From contig CANPET010000032.1 of NCBI GenBank assembly GCA_947573465.1, forward strand, positions 1-11,677: a stretch of DNA of 11,677 nt. Reading direction: 5' to 3'. The notes below the pieces were generated by a model that worked only from the letters and a program-made list of their open reading frames with translations, was not told the origin of the DNA and searched no databases. A program made the position numbers and the translations under genes. Shown here one piece after another: positions 8,715 to 11,677 of this stretch. Every line of letters starts with the position of its first letter. Positions within the stretch are counted from its first letter, which is position 1. The stretch is from an uncultured Eubacterium sp. (GTDB lineage Bacteria > Bacillota > Clostridia > Lachnospirales > Lachnospiraceae).

Positions 8715-8732
8715 GCGGTGCCTATTCTTTTT
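8709..8732 (+). terminator. Intrinsic terminator overlapping the lepA stop codon
   Basis: GAATAGGC (8709-8716) pairs with GCCTATTC (8720-8727) around a three-base GGT loop, followed by T residues at 8728-8732. The stem can extend by two A-T pairs at its base. The lepA stop codon lies inside the left arm. This should end at least part of the tig-to-lepA transcription before hemW. Confidence 0.8.
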
Positions 8733-8746
8733 CTCTATTAGTGTTA

Positions 8747-8750
8747 GGAG
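8747..8750 (+). promoter_or_regulatory. Ribosome binding site of hemW; start choice uncertain
   Basis: The GGAG core directly abuts an ATG at 8751, which leaves no room for initiation there. It lies 12 bases before the in-frame ATG at 8763, which is long but usable. A weaker AAGGA at 8756-8760 is only two bases from that second ATG. HemW proteins usually start close to the motif that ends in IYIHIPFC, which also favours 8763. Confidence 0.55.
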
Positions 8751-8762
8751 ATGAAAAGGACA

Positions 8763-9995
8763 ATGGACAAAAAGAAATTAGAGATTTATATACATATTCC
8801 ATTTTGTGTGAAGAAGTGTGATTATTGTGATTTTTTATCGATGAGGGCAGATGAAAGTACAAAACGGGAATATGTACATGCTTTAATCAGAGAAATAGAA
8901 TTAAGCAGAGAAAAGATGAAAGATTACCAGATAGATACAGTATTTATCGGTGGGGGAACCCCATCTATTCTAGAAGGAAAATATATTGAAAAAATCATGC
9001 AGGCATTAAGTGAAAATAGTCTGGTTTCAGAGGATGTTGAGATTACGATAGAGTGTAATCCGGGAACTGTCACTGAAGAAAAACTGGCAACATATAGAAA
9101 TGCAGGAATTAACAGAATCAGTTTTGGACTGCAGTCAGCTGATGATGGGGAATTGAAAAGTATTGGAAGAATTCATAATTATGCACAGTTTGAAGAGAGT
9201 TTCAGGCTGGCAAGAGAAGCAGGTTTCGATAACATTAATATAGATATTATGAGTGCTCTTCCGGGTCAGAGTATTGAGAGTTATGGAAGAACATTGGATA
9301 AGGTTATTTCTATGGATCCGGAGCATATTTCGGCATATAGTCTGATTGTGGAAGAAGATACGCCGTTAAATGACAGAGTGCAGGATGCTTTAGAAAAAGG
9401 AATAGACATTTTACCGGATGAAGATACAGAGCGTGAGATGTATTACCTGACAGAACGAAAATTAAGTAAAGCAGATTATAAGCGTTATGAAATATCCAAT
9501 TATAGCAAGGCAGGCTATGAATGCAGGCACAATATAGGATATTGGAAGAGGGTTGAGTATCTGGGCTTTGGTTTAGGAGCAGCCTCAATGTATCAGGGGA
9601 TGAGATATAATAATACTTATGAGATGGATAAGTATATAGGTTTGTTATCAGATGGAAAAGATGAAGATAGCGATTTTTATGGAGATAACGACTTTTTCCA
9701 GGATGATATCTGGGATATCCGAGAAGATGTATTGTCTGTCTTAGAGGGGAAAATCCAGAGGCTTACGCGGAAGGATATGATGGAAGAGTTTATGTTTTTA
9801 GGACTCCGAATGATTGAGGGAATATCTGAAAAGGAATTTCAGAAGAATTTTGGAAGAAGTTATGACAGTGTTTATGGAAAGGTGACAGAAAAGTTGATTG
9901 CACAGGAATTAATAGAGAAAAATGGGGATAATGTAAAATTGACGAAAAGAGGCGTGGATGTAAGTAATTATGTAATGTCGCAGTTTTTGTTGTAG
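8763..9995 (+). CDS. hemW: Radical SAM family heme chaperone HemW
   Basis: Encodes HemW, a radical SAM protein long annotated as oxygen-independent coproporphyrinogen III oxidase (HemN-like) and now regarded as a heme-binding chaperone. The [4Fe-4S] motif is C15-x3-C19-x2-C22 followed by Asp-Phe. The HemN-type fourth cysteine is therefore absent, as expected for HemW. The SAM-binding GGGTPS motif lies at 63-68, and the heme-ligand motif HNIGYW at 256-261. The C-terminal HemW domain follows about residue 330. At 410 residues it seems longer than many homologues, owing to an acidic, aromatic segment at about 298-333. The start at 8763 is preferred over 8751 because of ribosome binding site spacing. 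The gene lies behind the lepA terminator without an obvious promoter of its own, so it may depend on read-through or a promoter inside lepA. Confidence 0.93.
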   Translation: MDKKKLEIYIHIPFCVKKCDYCDFLSMRADESTKREYVHALIREIELSREKMKDYQIDTVFIGGGTPSILEGKYIEKIMQALSENSLVSEDVEITIECNPGTVTEEKLATYRNAGINRISFGLQSADDGELKSIGRIHNYAQFEESFRLAREAGFDNINIDIMSALPGQSIESYGRTLDKVISMDPEHISAYSLIVEEDTPLNDRVQDALEKGIDILPDEDTEREMYYLTERKLSKADYKRYEISNYSKAGYECRHNIGYWKRVEYLGFGLGAASMYQGMRYNNTYEMDKYIGLLSDGKDEDSDFYGDNDFFQDDIWDIREDVLSVLEGKIQRLTRKDMMEEFMFLGLRMIEGISEKEFQKNFGRSYDSVYGKVTEKLIAQELIEKNGDNVKLTKRGVDVSNYVMSQFLL

Positions 9996-10036
9996 TTAAT
10001 AAAAATTTAACCACAACATACACGCATATATAATAA

Positions 10037-10065
10037 TTGATGTTTTTAAAACTATATGATATAAT
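10037..10065 (+). promoter_or_regulatory. Promoter of the toxin mRNA
   Basis: A -35 hexamer TTGATG (10037-10042) and a perfect -10 TATAAT (10060-10065) are 17 bases apart. A TG one base before the -10 (10057-10058) adds an extended -10 element. This is one of the strongest promoters in the window. Transcription should start near 10072, giving a leader of about 108 bases before the small membrane peptide gene. Confidence 0.85.
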
Positions 10066-10071
10066 GAGCAA

Positions 10072-10179
10072 TGGAGTGCCCATGACAGGGTGGTAGCCTC
10101 CCGAGTTTATGATTTTTGAGAAAAATAGAAATTTTTCTCAGCACCCATAAGGGAATACATAGAAAGGGAGGTGGCGCAT
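10072..10179 (+). promoter_or_regulatory. Structured 5' leader of the toxin mRNA
   Basis: The leader between the predicted transcript start and the toxin ATG has three notable parts. A perfect 10-bp hairpin (10117-10126 with 10131-10140, loop AGAA) sits in the middle. GCCTCCC (10096-10102) is complementary to GGGAGGT (10166-10172), the toxin Shine-Dalgarno sequence, over seven pairs including one G-U. A mini-ORF of four codons, ATG-ACA-GGG-TGG-TAG (10082-10096), has GGAG five bases upstream. Together they suggest that translation of the full-length toxin mRNA is held back by its own structure, as is known for several type I toxins. The pairing is read directly, but its effect is inferred. Confidence 0.55.
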
Positions 10180-10296
10180 ATGACAGCATATGAAATTATT
10201 TCGATAGTTTTAGCCATGCTATCTTTATTGATAGCATTTGGTATGTTTCTTGTAGCGTTGTTTGCCTTTTTCGATAAGAGAAACAAACATAAATAA
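10180..10296 (+). CDS. Putative holin-like toxin (Hol-Tox), small hydrophobic membrane peptide
   Basis: A 38-codon ORF encoding a peptide that begins MTAYEIIS, has one hydrophobic segment (about residues 6-31, rich in Leu, Ile, Phe and Ala), and ends in a basic tail, DKRNKHK. This plan matches the putative holin-like toxin family of type I toxin-antitoxin systems in Firmicutes. Members insert in the cell membrane and are harmful when over-made. A strong Shine-Dalgarno GGAGGTG (10167-10173) lies six bases before the ATG, and a strong promoter lies upstream. A convergent antisense RNA gene overlaps the region behind the stop codon. The family call rests on recognition of the sequence pattern and the surrounding RNA layout. 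A small membrane peptide of another role cannot be excluded. Confidence 0.82.
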   Translation: MTAYEIISIVLAMLSLLIAFGMFLVALFAFFDKRNKHK

Positions 10297-10328
10297 AAAA
10301 GCCTATCCTGTCGGCCAACAGGATAGGC
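10295..10328 (-). terminator. Intrinsic terminator of the antisense RNA
   Basis: GCCTATCCTGT (10301-10311) and ACAGGATAGGC (10318-10328) form a perfect 11-bp stem with a six-base loop. Six A on the plus strand (10295-10300) give six T directly after the stem on the minus strand. No T-run follows on the plus strand, so the terminator works for the minus strand only. The A-run overlaps the toxin stop codon. Confidence 0.88.
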
Positions 10329-10363
10329 GGTGTCCGTAAGGACATATAAACCTAATTCGAGAG

Positions 10364-10390
10364 GCATCCACTTTGGAGTGGGTGCTCTTT
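10364..10390 (+). terminator. Probable terminator of the toxin mRNA
   Basis: GCATCCACT (10364-10372) and AGTGGGTGC (10377-10385) pair over nine bases with one G-U and a TTGG loop, followed by TCTTTAT. The T-run is modest, so termination may be partial. On the minus strand the same bases form the first hairpin of the antisense RNA. Confidence 0.55.
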
Positions 10391-10398
10391 ATATTCTT

Positions 10399-10427
10399 AT
10401 AATAACACTCAAATTAATATTTGACAA
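10399..10427 (-). promoter_or_regulatory. Promoter of the antisense RNA
   Basis: Read on the minus strand, TTGTCA (10427-10422) and TATTAT (10404-10399) are 17 bases apart and match the sigma-A consensus at five of six positions each. Transcription would start near 10392 and run toward the toxin gene. Confidence 0.72.
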
Positions 10428-10509
10428 TATGAATTTCTGAAAAAGGTTCATAGTTAAAATACAATTTACAGCAATAAGATTATTAAATAAGTAACCTTTA
10501 AATAGACAT

Positions 10510-10542
10510 AGAAAAAGAAGCAGATTGACTGCTTCTTTTTCT
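10510..10542 (-). terminator. Terminator of the MATE transporter gene (symmetrical)
   Basis: AGAAAAAGAAGCAG (10510-10523) and CTGCTTCTTTTTCT (10529-10542) form a perfect 14-bp stem with a five-base loop. Each right arm ends in a T-rich tail, so it can act in both directions. The stop codon of the minus-strand transporter lies at its edge (10541-10543). Its main role is probably to end that transcript before it reaches the toxin locus. The bases between it and the antisense promoter (10428-10509) are AT-rich, and I see nothing else there. Confidence 0.85.
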
Positions 10543-11677
10543 ATTCCACAATCGTATTTAACCATGTTTTCCTCTTCACTAATATAAGGCCAATAACAGA
10601 TTTCACAGCATCTAACATGCTGATACATAGAAACATCCAGACAATTGGCATTGATGTAAGATGTGCCAGTATCATAGCAAGAGGGACATTGATTACCCAG
10701 ATAAATCCACTATCAAAAATAAAGGTCATAATTGTTTTTCCACCACTGCGCAGTGTAAAATATGCGGCGTTGGTAAAAGCATTAAATGGTGCTGCTAATG
10801 CATGAACCAGTATAAATCTTGAAGCAAGATAGCGAATTTCTCCTGTTGTATTGTATATCTGAGGGAAAAGTACAGCAGCAATCAAAAGAATTGCGGAAAC
10901 TCCCAGAGAAATCAAAATAGAAAATACAATCATTTTTCTGTCAGTGTCGACAGCTTCTTTTTCTTTTCCGGCTCCGATTAATTGACCGATAACAATGGAG
11001 ATTGCAATCCCCATCGTTAAGAATGCAGTGTTTACTACATTGTTTATCGTATTGGCGATATTGAGTCCGGCTACAGCAGGAAGTCCTCTTGTAGACATGG
11101 CCTGTGTCTGCATTGCAATTCCGGCAGCCCATAAAACTTCATTGAATAATAAAGGTGTTCCCTTAGCAACAATATTTTTTACCAGATGCATAGGAACATG
11201 GAGATTATGGTATGCACCGATAATAAATTGATATTTATCAGAATGTCTATGTGTGTAGAACATAAGATATCCACATTCTACAAATCTGGAAAGTACAGTT
11301 GCAATAGCAGCACCAACAACTCCAAGTTTTGGAAATCCTAATAAACCAAAAATCAATAATGCATTAAAGACGAAGTCGACGATAACCGCGATAACACCTG
11401 CAATCATAGGAACTGTCGTCTGTCCTGCTTCTTTTAATGTGGTACTGTAACAGTTGGAAATTACGAAGGGAATAATACTAAACAGCATAACAAATAAGTA
11501 ATTTCTTGCATAATGAAATGTGGCAGCAATGTTACCGGAGTCTCCACCTTCATGTAAAAACATGTTGATAAGAGGTTCATGAAAAAGAATAAATATAAAC
11601 AGACTGATTGCGATGACAATCAGGCCGATAATAAATTTCATTCGAAATACATTTCGAACACCCTTGTGGTCTTTTCT
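10541..11677 (-). CDS. MATE family efflux transporter (5' end beyond the window)
   Basis: Encodes an inner-membrane MATE transporter, a family that exports drugs and metabolites in exchange for Na+ or H+. The frame is open to the window edge, giving 378 visible residues. Family members are usually about 450, so about the first two or three membrane helices are missing. The ATG at 11641 is internal, because the upstream residues RKDHKGVRNVFR continue in frame and look like the usual cytosolic loop before a helix. Family features include the loop GFPKLGVVGAAIATVLSR in the first half and GQLIGAGKEKEA in the second MatE repeat, plus about ten hydrophobic segments. The substrate cannot be told. 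It lies convergent to the toxin locus and is separated from it by a strong terminator. Confidence 0.9.
   Translation of the reverse strand, partial: RKDHKGVRNVFRMKFIIGLIVIAISLFIFILFHEPLINMFLHEGGDSGNIAATFHYARNYLFVMLFSIIPFVISNCYSTTLKEAGQTTVPMIAGVIAVIVDFVFNALLIFGLLGFPKLGVVGAAIATVLSRFVECGYLMFYTHRHSDKYQFIIGAYHNLHVPMHLVKNIVAKGTPLLFNEVLWAAGIAMQTQAMSTRGLPAVAGLNIANTINNVVNTAFLTMGIAISIVIGQLIGAGKEKEAVDTDRKMIVFSILISLGVSAILLIAAVLFPQIYNTTGEIRYLASRFILVHALAAPFNAFTNAAYFTLRSGGKTIMTFIFDSGFIWVINVPLAMILAHLTSMPIVWMFLCISMLDAVKSVIGLILVKRKTWLNTIVE

Larger units (their letters stand above)
10295..10392 (-). ncRNA. Predicted antisense antitoxin RNA of the type I locus
   Basis: Minus-strand transcription from the promoter at 10399-10427 should start near 10392. 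It should stop at the strong hairpin and T-run ending at 10295, giving an RNA of about 98 nt. The RNA would hold three hairpins in order: 10385-10364 (9 bp, loop CCAA), 10344-10331 (5 bp, loop TTAC), and the terminator stem 10328-10301. If the toxin mRNA runs to its own terminator near 10390, the whole RNA is complementary to the mRNA 3' untranslated region. This matches the 3'-overlap layout known for txpA/RatA and bsrG/SR4 of Bacillus. The RNA itself is predicted, not shown. Confidence 0.72.

Noticed and set aside
9989..10017. Imperfect hairpin over the hemW stop codon as a terminator
   Set aside because: The stem is mostly A-T with one A-C mismatch, and no T-run follows on either strand. 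It may slow polymerase but cannot be called a terminator.
10107..10367. Minus-strand frame of 86 codons across the toxin gene
   Set aside because: It runs through the terminator stem of the predicted antisense RNA and covers the toxin gene in reverse. No good ribosome binding site or recognisable domain was seen.
10421..10460. Plus-strand TTGACA at 10421 as a possible promoter
   Set aside because: No -10 lies at 16-18 bases. The nearest candidate, TAAAAT at 10455, is 28 bases away. The same bases serve better as the -35 of the minus-strand antisense promoter.
10442..10499. Inverted repeat AAAGGTT / AACCTTT
   Set aside because: Only seven bases long with a 44-base spacer. It does not extend in either direction and is expected by chance in this composition.
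10389..10628. Minus-strand frame of 79 codons overlapping the end of the MATE gene
   Set aside because: It crosses the strong 14-bp terminator and the antisense promoter, and overlaps the transporter in another frame. It looks like chance in AT-rich DNA.
1..11677. tRNA, rRNA, CRISPR array, insertion sequence or prophage attachment site
   Set aside because: I saw no cloverleaf-like segment with a T-arm motif, no regularly spaced repeats, and no transposase or integrase frame. Nearly all bases are explained by genes and their signals.

Overview
The window is an AT-rich chromosomal segment from a low-GC Gram-positive anaerobe of the Clostridia, most likely a Lachnospiraceae member. The reasons are the strong AGGAGG ribosome binding sites, the order tig-clpP-clpX-lon-engB followed by lepA-hemW, a DUF4364 gene (a family I know mainly from Clostridia), and a Hol-Tox type I toxin locus of the kind common in Clostridia. 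I cannot name a genus from sequence alone.

Positions 1-8732 are a tightly packed, one-directional housekeeping block: trigger factor (tig), the ClpP peptidase, its ATPase partner ClpX, the Lon protease, the ribosome-assembly GTPase EngB, a winged-helix DUF4364 protein and the translation factor LepA. A promoter with a 17-base spacer stands in front of tig. Gaps between genes are 12 to about 50 bases, and an intrinsic terminator overlaps the lepA stop codon. hemW (radical SAM / heme-binding family) follows on the same strand with no clear promoter of its own. The block links folding of new proteins at the ribosome (Tig), removal of failed proteins (ClpXP, Lon), ribosome assembly (EngB) and elongation rescue (LepA). 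All catalytic motifs that I checked are present.

Positions 9996-10540 form an intergenic region that carries a compact and nearly complete type I toxin-antitoxin locus. It has a 38-codon membrane peptide gene (Hol-Tox-like, 10180-10296) with its own extended -10 promoter and a 108-base structured leader. A convergent antisense RNA of about 98 nt (about 10392 to 10295) has its own promoter and a strong terminator just behind the toxin stop codon. The leader contains a segment complementary to the toxin Shine-Dalgarno sequence, a perfect 10-bp hairpin, and a possible four-codon mini-ORF. A short motif is shared by the 5' ends of the toxin mRNA and the antisense RNA. This is the most interesting part of the window.

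Positions 10541-11677, on the minus strand, hold a MATE-family efflux transporter whose N-terminus lies beyond the window edge. A perfect 14-bp stem terminator overlaps its stop codon and separates it from the toxin locus. I found no tRNA, rRNA, CRISPR array or insertion sequence.
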